DNA from: Myxococcales bacterium
GTDB lineage: Bacteria; Myxococcota_A; Polyangia; JAHFDS01
Direction of reading: 5' to 3'
Length of the DNA: 33,362 nucleotides
Assembly (NCBI GenBank): GCA_023248855.1
Contig: JAHFDS010000032.1
Span: 1 to 33,362, forward strand
The notes under the pieces were generated by a model that made no database searches, was not told where the DNA came from, and saw nothing but the letters and a program-made list of their open reading frames with translations. Positions 24,117-33,362 of the stretch are shown here, one piece after another; the first letter of the stretch is position 1; each line of letters begins with the position of its first letter. A program made the translations under genes and the position numbers.

Positions 24117-25535
24117 CTACCGGCTGCGCTTGACGAGCGCCACCGCCAGCGCATCGCGGTGCACGAGCTCCCATTCGGGTTGCTCGGCCAGCCACCGGGC
24201 AAGCCCTGCGCTCTTGCCGCGCGCCTGGACCAGCGCGCTGCCGAATCCCCAGCGCGCGTCGAGGTCCCGGAAGCGCGGCGGGTCGGCGTAGACCGCCAGC
24301 AATCCCTCCAGGTGCGCCGGCGTGTACACGGTGAAGGCGCGTCCGTCGACGAAGACCGGCTGGCCCTCCCAGGCCCACATCACCCAGCCACCGAAGTTGT
24401 AGCTGTTGAAGAGGTGGCCAGCGGGCGCGCGGGCGCGCAGCTTGCGAGTGGCCTCGACCGGATAGAATGCGGCGTCGAAGCCCACACCCATCCTGCGACC
24501 AGGCCCGAGGACGCCGACCACGAGAACGAGGATCGCCGCGAGGGCCGGCAACATCCGCCGCCCTGGCGTCCCCGGCAGACGCACCCGCGAAAGGCCCGCG
24601 GCGATCGCGAGCGTGGCCATCAGCATGCCTTCGGTCGCAAAGCGCAGCCAGCGCACTGCGAGCAGGCCGAAGCACGCGAGCGCCAGCGCCTCGAAGCGGA
24701 TCCGCTCACCGGCCCTTCCCCGCACCCCGAGCGCGATCAGCGCCGCCGAGAACGCGCAGACGAACGCGACCGGGCCGCCGGCCCCGGCGACCAGCGCGCC
24801 GAAGAGGGGCTGCCATTCGCGCAAGATGGGCAACGTGCCCTGCGCGTCGAGGAAGTGATCGTGGACGTGGATCCCGTACGGACCCGCACAGGTCAGCGCC
24901 GCGGCGACCCCCACGACGAGCGCGCGCCGGCGCGACGGCGCTGCGAGCAAACCGAGGCCGAGCAAGGCCACGCCGGTGGGATTGCCGCCGTGCAGCTGCG
25001 TCCAGACGAGCTGGATCGGGACCGCGAGCCACAGGGCCCTCGAGGGCCGCCGGAGATCTCGCGCCACCAGCGCGAGCACGCCGGCCAGGCAGACGTTCGA
25101 CAGCAGCTGGGCTCGCGGCGACGCGGCGTCCCGCAGATAGAGCCCGAGGACCGCGTAGGCGAGCGGCGCCAGCCCTGAAAAGCGCTCGCGTGCGGGGAGC
25201 GCCAGCGCGACGAGCCCCACCGTGGCCGCGACGCAGAGGGCTTGCAGAAGGCCCACGCCGAGCATGCCGCCCAGCCGGTGCGCGACCGCCCACACCACCT
25301 GCGCGAGCCACTCGTGATTCAGCCAGGGGTGCCCGGCGGTGTACGAGAACGGATCGAGCTCGGGCAGCCTGCCGTCGCGCAGGATCTGCTCGCCCACCCG
25401 CAGCACCCAGGGCGAGTCATGGTCTGCCACCTGCACGACCGCCGCGACGGCGAGGGCACCCAGCACGAGCCACCCGGTGCGCGCAGTTGCCGACGACGCG
25501 GCTGGGTCGCTCGGAGAGACGGCGACCCTCGCCAC
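24117..25535 (-). CDS. polytopic membrane protein downstream of the (p)ppGpp gene
   Basis: A 472-residue membrane protein with about 9-10 hydrophobic helices (to about residue 340) and a soluble C-terminal part. The first loop has DPFSYTAGHPWLNHEWLAQ, a conserved DPFSYT...W.NHEWL pattern of a large uncharacterised bacterial membrane family usually grouped with glycosyltransferases. The C-terminal part has GHLFNSYNFGGWVMW and PVFVDGRAFTVY, also typical of that family. The GTG start lies only 4 bases after the stop of the (p)ppGpp synthetase gene, so the two are probably co-transcribed and translation may be coupled. The substrate is unknown. Confidence 0.75.
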   Translation of the reverse strand: MARVAVSPSDPAASSATARTGWLVLGALAVAAVVQVADHDSPWVLRVGEQILRDGRLPELDPFSYTAGHPWLNHEWLAQVVWAVAHRLGGMLGVGLLQALCVAATVGLVALALPARERFSGLAPLAYAVLGLYLRDAASPRAQLLSNVCLAGVLALVARDLRRPSRALWLAVPIQLVWTQLHGGNPTGVALLGLGLLAAPSRRRALVVGVAAALTCAGPYGIHVHDHFLDAQGTLPILREWQPLFGALVAGAGGPVAFVCAFSAALIALGVRGRAGERIRFEALALACFGLLAVRWLRFATEGMLMATLAIAAGLSRVRLPGTPGRRMLPALAAILVLVVGVLGPGRRMGVGFDAAFYPVEATRKLRARAPAGHLFNSYNFGGWVMWAWEGQPVFVDGRAFTVYTPAHLEGLLAVYADPPRFRDLDARWGFGSALVQARGKSAGLARWLAEQPEWELVHRDALAVALVKRSR

Positions 25536-25539
25536 GTCG

Positions 25540-27705
<2,166 letters not shown>

Positions 27706-27817
27706 AGCGAATCTTCAGGTTAACGCGCCGCGGCGGGCCGGGCAACTCGGGGGAACTGGGAAACCAAGGCGCCAAGCCAGGGGGCGTTCGGAGGGCCTTG
27801 CCAGCATCCTGCGCTGC

Positions 27818-29527
27818 TCAGGGCTTGGCGCGGTCCGGTCTCCAAGATCGCAGCGCCTGAGCCACTCGCGCCAGTACCGCCTCCCAGCCCTCGTTCCAAT
27901 CGCGATTGAAGATTCGAATGGATGACAGGAAGGGCAGGGCATCGGTGCCGAGGGTCTCCCAGCAGCCGTTCTTCTTGGTGAGCTGCCACGTCGGTCGACC
28001 CAGCACCCCTGCCATCACCGCCACGGTGGTGGGCGGTGTGATGATGAGGTCCAAGGCGGCGGTCAGCGCGGCCGCGCCATCCAGGTCGTTCATCAGGTCC
28101 AGGTCGGGAAATGCGTGGATCCGGGTCCCGAATCGCGTCTCCGCCTGGGCCAGCTCGGCACTGCATTCGTCGTACTGCAGGTTCACGAAGACGATGCCGG
28201 GAACCGCGAAGACCTGCTGCCATTGCTCGAGGGACGAGTAGTAGGGAAGGCGGTCTTCCGACATGTCCTTGCTGCGCCAGGCCACGCCCACCCTGGGCGC
28301 GTCACCCAGCGTGGACAGGCGCTGGCGCCAGGCGATGACCTGACGCTCATCGGCGTGGAGAAGGGTCCGGTGGCCGGCAAAGGCCTCCAGGGTCGGCCGC
28401 AGAAGCTTGGCCACGCGTCCCAAGGGGGCTTGCCACTGGAGGTCGTGCGCACCGAGCTCCGGGGGCGGCAGGGCCTCCCGTGGCACGACATGGACGCCGG
28501 CGAACGAGCGGGCAAAGAGGGTCACCAGCCGCGGATCACACTCCAGGACCACCTGGCGAAACCGGGTTGTGAGCTCAGGTACAAGGATGGCGAGCTCGAT
28601 CTCGTCGCCAACACCCTGCTCGCCCCAGACCAGGATCCCCTGGTCCGACAGATCTTCGCCATTCCACCAGGGCTGTGCAAATGGGCGCCGCGTCGGGACC
28701 TTGCCCGACTTGTGCCAGCGCCACTCGTATCCTTCCCACGCTTCGGCGATGCGGCCCGAGAAGAAGAGCGCGAGCGCCCGGTTGTAATGGACGTCGGCGA
28801 GCTCGCGGATGGCGCCAGGATCCGGAAGGCGTTGCCCGGGCGCCGCGTGGGGCGGCCTCACGCCGCGGATCGGGCTGCGCGCAAGAGCTTCATCGTACTG
28901 ATGCACAGCCTCTGAATGTCGCGACGCTTCCCGCAGGGCGTTAGCCAGATTGAACCGGAAAGGGAGGCTGTCAGGCTGCATCTCCACGGCGCGGCTGATC
29001 GCCAAAATGGCGTGGTCGACCCTGCGCAGGAGCAAATAGGCCGTGCCGAGGTTGGCGTGGACGGCCGCGCTCCCGCCCAGGGCCACGGACGTCTCGAGCG
29101 CGCTCGCCGCACCTTGCGGCTCCCCCACGTTGAGCAGGGCGCTGCCGAGGTTGTAGTGGATGTCAGCCGAGCTCGGGCTCAGGTGGACGGCCTGGCGATA
29201 TGCGAGCGTGGCATCGCGCCAGCGACCTTGTGCCGTCAACGCGGTGCCCAGGTGATCATGATAGGCGGCCACGTCGTGGCAGCCCTCGATCGCGCGCCTG
29301 AGCCACGCCTCTGCGCCAGCCGGGTTACCGGACAGAAAGTCGACGAGCCCGAGCAGGTGAAGGGCGCGGTGGTCGCCGGGGAGGAGGTCGAGGACCTGCC
29401 TGGCTGACCGCGCAGTGGCCGCCAGATCGCCGGAGGTCAGGGCAGCGAGAGCTGCCTGTCGGAGGGCGTCGACTTGTGGCTCGGTGGGCTGGGCAGGGCC
29501 CTTGGCGCGGCCGCCTGGCTTGCTCAT
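27818..29527 (-). CDS. TPR-repeat protein with GT9-like glycosyltransferase domain
   Basis: A 569-residue cytosolic protein. Residues ~15-265 are tetratricopeptide repeats, with typical units such as ALHLLGLVDFLSGNPAGAEA, DIHYNLGSALLNVGEPQGA and PFRFNLANALREASRHSEA, plus a last TPR near 250 (VHYNRALALFFSGRIAEAWE). The C-terminal half (about 270-569) begins with WEGYEWRW, then GEQGVGDEIE around residue 302, the N-terminal phosphate-binding-like loop shared by heptosyltransferase/GT9-type domains fused to TPRs, and later TPPTTVAVMAGVLGRPTW. Such proteins are linked to glycan assembly or protein glycosylation. ATG 29527 was chosen because TATGCT lies 7 bases before it, while an earlier ATG (29539) has neither signal. 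The gene lies in a segment of looser base composition beside gene remnants. Confidence 0.85.
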   Translation of the reverse strand: MSKPGGRAKGPAQPTEPQVDALRQAALAALTSGDLAATARSARQVLDLLPGDHRALHLLGLVDFLSGNPAGAEAWLRRAIEGCHDVAAYHDHLGTALTAQGRWRDATLAYRQAVHLSPSSADIHYNLGSALLNVGEPQGAASALETSVALGGSAAVHANLGTAYLLLRRVDHAILAISRAVEMQPDSLPFRFNLANALREASRHSEAVHQYDEALARSPIRGVRPPHAAPGQRLPDPGAIRELADVHYNRALALFFSGRIAEAWEGYEWRWHKSGKVPTRRPFAQPWWNGEDLSDQGILVWGEQGVGDEIELAILVPELTTRFRQVVLECDPRLVTLFARSFAGVHVVPREALPPPELGAHDLQWQAPLGRVAKLLRPTLEAFAGHRTLLHADERQVIAWRQRLSTLGDAPRVGVAWRSKDMSEDRLPYYSSLEQWQQVFAVPGIVFVNLQYDECSAELAQAETRFGTRIHAFPDLDLMNDLDGAAALTAALDLIITPPTTVAVMAGVLGRPTWQLTKKNGCWETLGTDALPFLSSIRIFNRDWNEGWEAVLARVAQALRSWRPDRAKP

Positions 29528-29534
29528 CGACGTC

Positions 29535-29540
29535 AGCATA
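29535..29540 (-). promoter_or_regulatory. candidate -10 hexamer (TATGCT) of the TPR gene
   Basis: On the minus strand TATGCT fits TANNNT and is followed by seven bases and the ATG at 29527. No Shine-Dalgarno sequence is present. It decides the start codon chosen for the TPR-glycosyltransferase gene. Confidence 0.4.
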
Positions 29541-29658
29541 TCCCCGATCAACGGGTTCGGAAACCGTACCGGGCACGCCGACCACCTCTCCCTCACTGCC
29601 GCACGGTGTGCGTTGACATGGTGCGCGCTCCAGCATCGAGCGGGCGTCGCGCTGGCGG

Positions 29659-29674
29659 TGGTGCCACAATTGCA
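29659..29674 (+). promoter_or_regulatory. candidate sigma-54 promoter
   Basis: TGGTGCCACAATTGCA has GG at the -24 position and GC at the -12 position with exactly 10 bases between, a perfect TTGCA in the -12 part and a partial -24 part (TGG..C). It lies 33 bases upstream of the ATG at 29708, which has a GGAGG ribosome-binding site 6 bases before it. The downstream reading frame is broken, so any promoter activity may be relict. Confidence 0.45.
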
Positions 29675-29707
29675 AAGTCTGCTGGCACGTCAGGGCGGAG
29701 GAATGCC

Positions 29708-30062
29708 ATGAGGGTCTTGGACTGCATGGAGAGTGGCGGCATCACGACCGTGCAAGAGGAGGCGATCTCAAGCTGGCGGCGCAGATCCTCCTGTGGCACG
29801 GCCCGCGGCACCTTCCGGTTCTGCGCAATGGCCGCGTGGTGGGCGTGCTGACCGAACGCGATCTGCTCGCCAGGCAGGCTGCGCTCGGCAAGCGCGCCGC
29901 GGGAAGGCTTTCGGTCGGAGAAGCGATGAGCAAGCCGCCGCTCTTGGCCACTCGGCCGCGGCCCAGCGGATGCTCGAGAATCGCGTGGGCTGCCTGCCCG
30001 TGGTCGATCACGATGCGCTGGTCGGCATGTTGACCCGAAGCGACCTCCTGCGCGCGATCGCC
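29708..30062 (+). pseudogene. frameshifted CBS-domain pair protein gene
   Basis: Three frames in succession encode a two-CBS-domain protein. Frame A starts at ATG 29708 (MRVLDCMESGGITTVQEE). At about 29762 the sense passes to another frame (DLKLAAQILLWHGPRHLPVL, then GRVVGVLTERDLLARQ and VGEAMSKPP), consistent with loss of a single G. At about 29940 it passes to a third frame (SAAAQRMLENRVGCLPVV, then VGMLTRSDLLRAIA), consistent with a second small deletion that also shortens the linker between domains. CBS pairs bind adenine nucleotides and often regulate enzymes or transporters. Start codon, ribosome-binding site (GGAGG) and a sigma-54-like promoter remain. Homology stops near 30062, where a recombinase fragment on the other strand begins. 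Sequencing error could cause one shift, but two shifts plus the abrupt end favour a real pseudogene. Confidence 0.75.
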
Positions 30063-30065
30063 GAG

Positions 30066-30194
30066 CCGCCCGAGCTGGACGCTGCAGAACGTCACCAGCG
30101 CGCGGACGTCGGCGCCGTAGGCCCGCACCGTGTGCCGCGACGCCCTGCGCTGCCGCTGCAGGTACCCACAGAAGGCCTCCACCAACGGCTCCAC
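30066..30194 (-). pseudogene. truncated XerC/D-type tyrosine recombinase, N-terminal fragment
   Basis: From GTG 30194 the minus strand encodes about 43 residues that match the N-terminal core-binding domain of tyrosine recombinases: LVEAFCGYLQRQRRASRHTV followed by RAYGADVRALVTFC. The F-x2-YL-x4-R-x-S-x2-TV-x-AY-x2-D pattern is that of XerC/D relatives. After LGR (about 30066) the similarity stops, and the sequence becomes the reverse complement of the CBS pseudogene, so the catalytic domain with its R-H-R-Y residues is missing. An open frame continues through the junction but has no recombinase character. The remnant lies 53 bases upstream of the 3' end of the Crp/Fnr regulator gene region and marks one edge of a rearranged segment. 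Confidence 0.7.
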
Positions 30195-30247
30195 CCCCGG
30201 AGTCTATGGCGGTTCCCCGGGGTGTCGAAGTTGGATGCTCGGGAAAC

Positions 30248-30889
30248 CTACTCGCCGAAGCGCTCTTTGAGCTCGAGGAACTCCAGGAACTCGTGCAGCT
30301 TGCCGATCTCCCCGACGTAGTAGCCGCGACCGGGCGCCACGGTCACGAGGCGCGCCTCCGACAACCGGCCGATCTCGGCCTCCAGCTCGGCCAGCGACGT
30401 CCCGACGCGGTCCGCCAGCGCCACCGGGGTCAGCGGGATGAGCACCCCACCCACGCCTTTTTGCCCCATGTCCTCGGCCATGTGCATGAGCGCGTGCACG
30501 ACGCGGTGGCCGAGGTTCGCCAGGAGCAACGTCTCCACCTGCTGGTTCGCGCGCTCGAGCCGGGCCGCCAGGAGCTTCATCAGGCGCACGGCGATGGGCG
30601 CGTTGTTCTTGATCATGTCCTCGAACGTCGCCTGGTCGATCGCGAGCAGGAGCGCGTCGTCGAGGATGGTCGCGGTCGCAGTGCGCGGCCGCTCGAGCAA
30701 GAGCGCCATCTCGCCAAAGCACTCGCCGGGCGGGACGATGCAGAGGATCTTGTCCTCCCCGCGCACCTTGCGCGTGAGCTGCACGCGGCCGCTCCGGAGC
30801 ACGTACATCCGCTGGCCTGGCTCGCCCTCTTCGAACAGGACGTGCCCCCGGGGGTAGGTCTCTGTGTACTTCGCGGCCGGCCCGCTCAT
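30248..30889 (-). CDS. Crp/Fnr-family transcriptional regulator
   Basis: A 213-residue regulator with an N-terminal cyclic-nucleotide-binding domain (about 10-125) and a C-terminal winged helix (about 140-205). The phosphate-binding cassette reads FGEMALLLERPRTATATI, with the Glu and Arg that contact cyclic nucleotides in the classic domain, so cAMP or a related ligand is plausible. The HTH region includes LTPVALADRVGTSLAELEAE and a wing ending RLVTVAPGRGYYVG. No Cys set for an Fnr iron-sulfur cluster is present. ATG 30889 was chosen because the domain begins there; the frame continues upstream through purM on the other strand but without protein character. TACGCT lies 8 bases upstream and no Shine-Dalgarno sequence is visible. 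It is divergent from purM across 48 bases, so it could control itself or the purine genes. Confidence 0.9.
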   Translation of the reverse strand: MSGPAAKYTETYPRGHVLFEEGEPGQRMYVLRSGRVQLTRKVRGEDKILCIVPPGECFGEMALLLERPRTATATILDDALLLAIDQATFEDMIKNNAPIAVRLMKLLAARLERANQQVETLLLANLGHRVVHALMHMAEDMGQKGVGGVLIPLTPVALADRVGTSLAELEAEIGRLSEARLVTVAPGRGYYVGEIGKLHEFLEFLELKERFGE

Positions 30890-30897
30890 GACCCCGC

Positions 30898-30903
30898 AGC
30901 GTA
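30898..30903 (-). promoter_or_regulatory. candidate -10 hexamer (TACGCT) of the Crp/Fnr gene
   Basis: On the minus strand TACGCT fits TANNNT and ends 8 bases before the ATG at 30889, with no Shine-Dalgarno sequence. It lies in the 48-base divergent gap shared with purM. Confidence 0.3.
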
Positions 30904-30924
30904 GCCCATCGTCGTCCGCGCTGA

Positions 30925-30930
30925 TAGATT
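30925..30930 (+). promoter_or_regulatory. candidate -10 hexamer (TAGATT) of purM
   Basis: TAGATT fits TANNNT and ends 7 bases before the purM ATG at 30938, again without a Shine-Dalgarno sequence. It lies in the same short gap as the opposing candidate for the regulator gene. Confidence 0.35.
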
Positions 30931-30937
30931 CCCTGCG

Positions 30938-31993
30938 ATGACCAAGCCTTCGACCACCCAACCCTTGACGTACGGCGACGCGGGCGTGTCCATCGATGCG
31001 GGCAACCGCCTGGTGGATCGTATTCGCCCGCTCGCCCGCGCCACGCGCCGCCCCGAAGTGCTCTCCGACATCGGCGGCTTCTCGGGCCTGGTCGCCATCC
31101 CGACGGGCTACCGCGAGCCGGTCCTGGTCTCCTCCACCGACGGCGTGGGCACCAAGCTGCGCCTCGCCTTCGAGACCGGGCGCCACGACACCATCGGCAT
31201 CGACCTCGTCGCGATGAACGTGGACGACATCGTGGTGGTGGGCGCGGAACCCCTCTACTTTCTCGACTACTTCGCGTGCGGCAAGCTCGAGGTGAGCGTC
31301 GCAGCGAGCGTGATCGCCGGCATCGCCGAGGGCTGCAAGCGCTCCGGCTGCGCGCTCATCGGCGGCGAGACGGCCGAGATGCCCGGCTTCTACACGGACG
31401 GCGAGTATGACCTCGCGGGCTTCGCCGTGGGTGTGGTCGAGAGGTCTGCCATCATCGACGGCTCGCGCATCGCCGTCGGGGATCGCGTCCTCGGTCTTGG
31501 CTCCTCGGGGCTGCACTCGAACGGCTACGCGCTCGGGCGCAAGGTCCTGCAGGAGCGCATGGGCCTCGGCCTCGACGCGCGGCCGGCCGAGCTCGGCGGG
31601 CGCACGCTGGCCGACGCGCTGCTGGAGCCAACCCGCATCTACGTGCCCGCGGTACGCGCCCTGGCCCAGGCGGTCGAGGTCCGCGGGATGGCACACGTGA
31701 CCGGCGGGGGCCTCGTGGAGAACCCGCCGCGCATGCTGCGCAACGACACGCTGGCGATCTGCTTCTCGCTCGGCACCTGGCCCGTACCGGGCCTGTTCGA
31801 GCTCATCCGCCGGGGCGGCGACGTGGCGCCCGCCGAGATGCGCCGCACGTTCAACCTCGGCATCGGCATGGTCGCGTGCGTGCCAGAGCGAGACGTCCCG
31901 CGCGCGCTCGAGGTCCTGGCCGAGCGGGGCGAGCAGGCGTTCGTGATCGGCGAGATCGTGCCGCGCACGGGCGAGCCGGCGGAGTTCGTCTGA
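30938..31993 (+). CDS. purM: phosphoribosylformylglycinamidine cyclo-ligase (AIR synthetase)
   Basis: A 351-residue cytosolic enzyme that closes FGAM to AIR with ATP in de novo purine synthesis; the length is normal. Motifs in order are [12 protein letters not shown] at the start, [12 protein letters not shown] (D68), [31 protein letters not shown] (residues 142-150), and [13 protein letters not shown]. These are the nucleotide- and substrate-binding blocks of PurM. purN follows after 11 bases and then a DUF523 gene overlapping purN, so the group is probably one operon. The start has no ribosome-binding site and a -10-like TAGATT close by. Confidence 0.97.
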   Translation: MTKPSTTQPLTYGDAGVSIDAGNRLVDRIRPLARATRRPEVLSDIGGFSGLVAIPTGYREPVLVSSTDGVGTKLRLAFETGRHDTIGIDLVAMNVDDIVVVGAEPLYFLDYFACGKLEVSVAASVIAGIAEGCKRSGCALIGGETAEMPGFYTDGEYDLAGFAVGVVERSAIIDGSRIAVGDRVLGLGSSGLHSNGYALGRKVLQERMGLGLDARPAELGGRTLADALLEPTRIYVPAVRALAQAVEVRGMAHVTGGGLVENPPRMLRNDTLAICFSLGTWPVPGLFELIRRGGDVAPAEMRRTFNLGIGMVACVPERDVPRALEVLAERGEQAFVIGEIVPRTGEPAEFV

Positions 31994-32004
31994 CCCCTCC
32001 ACTC

Positions 32005-32610
32005 ATGCGCGTAGGCGTATTGGTCTCCGGCAGCGGCAGGAACCTGCAGGCGCTGCTCGACGCGGAGGCGGCGGGCCGTCTCGGGCGGGCGCGCATCGCC
32101 GTCGTGGTCTCGAACCAGCCGGGCGTGCTGGCGCTCGAGCGCGCCGCGCGCGCCGAGAAGCCCACCGCCGTCGTGCCCCACCGCGGCCAGCCGAGCCGGC
32201 AGGCCTTCGAGGACGCGCTGCTCGCCGCGCTTGCGCCGCACGGCGTGGAGCTCGTGGTGCTGGCCGGCTTCATGCGGATCCTCACGGGGCACTTCCTCGG
32301 CCGCTTCCCCGATCGGGTGGTCAACATCCACCCGGCCCTCTTGCCCTCGTTTCCCGGCGTGGACGCGCAGGGGCAAGCGCTCGCACATGGCGTCAAGATC
32401 ACCGGATGCACCGTGCACCTCGTGGACGAGGGCACCGACACGGGGCCCATCCTGGCGCAAGCCGCGGTGCCCGTCTTGCCAGAGGACGATCACGGCGCGC
32501 TCGCGAGGCGCATCCTCGCCGAGGAGCTGCGCCTTCTGCCGGCGGTGGTGGCCGAGCTCTCGCAAGGGCGCCTCGTGCGGGAGGGGCGGCGCGCGTGGAT
32601 CCGGCCCTGA
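32005..32610 (+). CDS. purN: phosphoribosylglycinamide formyltransferase
   Basis: A 201-residue enzyme that formylates GAR with 10-formyltetrahydrofolate, the step before FGAM formation in purine synthesis. It begins MRVGVLVSGSGRNLQALLDA, the phosphate-binding start of PurN. The catalytic residues are present as N107 and H109 in NIHPALLPSFPG and D145 in VDEGTDTGPI, matching Asn106, His108 and Asp144 of the E. coli enzyme. It lies 11 bases after purM, and its last 16 bases overlap the start of the next gene, so translation of the operon is tightly linked. Confidence 0.97.
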   Translation: MRVGVLVSGSGRNLQALLDAEAAGRLGRARIAVVVSNQPGVLALERAARAEKPTAVVPHRGQPSRQAFEDALLAALAPHGVELVVLAGFMRILTGHFLGRFPDRVVNIHPALLPSFPGVDAQGQALAHGVKITGCTVHLVDEGTDTGPILAQAAVPVLPEDDHGALARRILAEELRLLPAVVAELSQGRLVREGRRAWIRP

Positions 32611-33155
32611 TCCGCGAGCGCTTCGCGAAGCTGCACGATCCACGCGGGGCGGATCATGCCGCGGAGATCGGGGCCCGGGCGCGGTCGCTCGGCCAGGTGG
32701 TCGTGGTGATCTCCGCCTGCCTGTGTGGCGAGCCGGTGCGCTGGGACGGGGAGGACCGCAGGAGCGGCTCCGTGCTGGAGCGCGCGGCCGGCGCACAGGT
32801 GCTGCCCCTGTGTCCGGAGCTGCTCGGGGGCCTCGGCTGCCCGCGGCCCCGCGTGGCCCTGGGTTCGCCCGACGGAGGCGCGGTGCTCGACGGGGCTGCA
32901 GGTGCGCGCGACGAGCATGACCAGGACGCGACCGCGGCCCTGGTCCGCGGCGCGGCCCGCGCGACCGAGCTGGCGCTCCTTTGCGGCGCCACGCGGGCCA
33001 TCCTCAAGCAGGGCAGCCCGTCCTGCGGCACGCGCGAGACGCATGTGCTGGCGAGCGAGCCGACCGTGGGGTTCTCGGAGCGCGTGGCCGGCGTGGGGGT
33101 CGCGGCGGCCGCGCTCCGGCGCGCCGGGCTCTCGCTCGAGGACGACGGCGCATGA
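32595..33155 (+). CDS. DUF523 protein, TudS-like [4Fe-4S] desulfidase family
   Basis: A 186-residue DUF523 (PF04463) protein. The family includes TudS, which removes sulfur from thiouracil with a [4Fe-4S] cluster held by three cysteines. The three expected positions are present: C42 in ISACLCG, C73 in LCPELLGGLGCPRPR and C144 in QGSPSCG, together with the LKQGSPSCG block. The usual SACLLG reads SACLCG here, adding an extra Cys (C44). Residues 1-35 form a polar N-terminal extension not typical of the domain. The GTG start overlaps purN by 16 bases and has GGAGGGG 8 bases upstream. Its place in a purine operon suggests a role with nucleobase or nucleotide sulfur, which is inference only. Confidence 0.85.
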   Translation: MDPALIRERFAKLHDPRGADHAAEIGARARSLGQVVVVISACLCGEPVRWDGEDRRSGSVLERAAGAQVLPLCPELLGGLGCPRPRVALGSPDGGAVLDGAAGARDEHDQDATAALVRGAARATELALLCGATRAILKQGSPSCGTRETHVLASEPTVGFSERVAGVGVAAAALRRAGLSLEDDGA

Positions 33156-33362
33156 GAACGCCCAAGCTCCACTACGACGTGGTCGTGGCGGGCGCGTCGC
33201 TTGGCGGCCTCATCGCGGGGGCGCTGCTCGCGCGTCGCGGCTTCCGCGTGCTGGTCCTCGCAGGCACGACCGAGCCCGCACCCGATCCACGGCCGCTGCT
33301 CGGGCTCGAGCGCCCGGCCTGGAAGCGCGTCATCGGCGAGCTGAACCTCTTGCAGCTCTTGC
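33152..33362 (+). CDS. FAD-dependent oxidoreductase, N-terminal part (partial)
   Basis: The first 70 residues of a flavoprotein, cut by the window edge. After a short lead the sequence YDVVVAGASLGGLIAGALLA followed by RRGFRVLVL is a Rossmann beta-alpha-beta unit with a GxSxGG loop, as in FAD-binding geranylgeranyl-reductase- or phytoene-desaturase-like enzymes. The start ATG overlaps the stop of the DUF523 gene (ATGA), so it is translationally coupled to the purine operon. The catalytic part and substrate are not visible. Confidence 0.8.
   Translation, partial: MRTPKLHYDVVVAGASLGGLIAGALLARRGFRVLVLAGTTEPAPDPRPLLGLERPAWKRVIGELNLLQLL

Noticed and set aside
27769-27831. 10-bp inverted repeat (GCGCCAAGCC / GGCTTGGCGC) at the end of the TPR gene
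   Set aside because: The arms are 43 bases apart, one lies inside the coding end and there is no T-run, so it is not a convincing terminator.
30066-30194. A working integrase with an attachment site
   Set aside because: Only the N-terminal DNA-binding part remains; the catalytic domain is missing and no paired direct repeats were seen.
30890-32002. Upstream extension of the Crp/Fnr frame across purM
   Set aside because: It is the antisense of purM and has no protein character; the cNMP domain begins at ATG 30889.

Overview
The window is about 33 kb of very GC-rich, densely coding bacterial DNA. It most likely comes from a myxobacterium (Myxococcota). The clues are a C-terminal sorting tail of MYXO-CTERM type at the left edge, a cysteine-rich module of the kind common in myxobacterial secreted proteins inside a cytochrome, several lipoproteins, a giant Ig-like plus NHL-propeller lipoprotein, and large stalked multihaem cytochromes. 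I saw no rRNA, tRNA, CRISPR array or intact mobile element. No gene-free stretch exceeds 300 bases.

Left part (1-5574, + strand): the 3' end of a surface-sorted protein, then three closely spaced genes for a predicted outer-membrane beta-barrel, a secreted parallel beta-helix protein and a membrane-anchored cytochrome with eight CxxCH sites. They look like an envelope electron-transfer or surface module. Next on the - strand (5577-9744) is an M32 carboxypeptidase behind a two-gene unit of an XPB-type helicase and a Bax1/DUF790 nuclease, a bacterial version of the archaeal XPB-Bax1 repair pair.

Middle (9804-13206): a small lipoprotein translationally coupled to a class V aminotransferase, a small exported protein, and on the - strand a 6-phosphofructokinase whose upstream region carries a perfect 12-bp palindrome. 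Then comes a 1739-residue lipoprotein (13263-18482, -) with seven Ig-like repeats and twelve NHL repeats arranged as two duplicated six-repeat halves. Four polytopic membrane proteins of GT-C/YfhO-like type follow in alternating orientation (18599-25535). The last of them lies 4 bases behind a bifunctional (p)ppGpp synthetase/hydrolase gene.

Right part: between the (p)ppGpp gene and a Crp/Fnr-type regulator lies a segment that looks compositionally different. It holds a TPR-glycosyltransferase gene, a frameshifted CBS-domain gene behind a sigma-54-like promoter, and a truncated XerC/D-like recombinase fragment. The window ends with purM-purN, a DUF523 (TudS-like) gene and the start of a flavoprotein gene, tightly packed and probably one operon.

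A recurring feature is that many genes lack a Shine-Dalgarno sequence but have a TANNNT hexamer 6-9 bases before the start codon, which suggests leaderless transcription.
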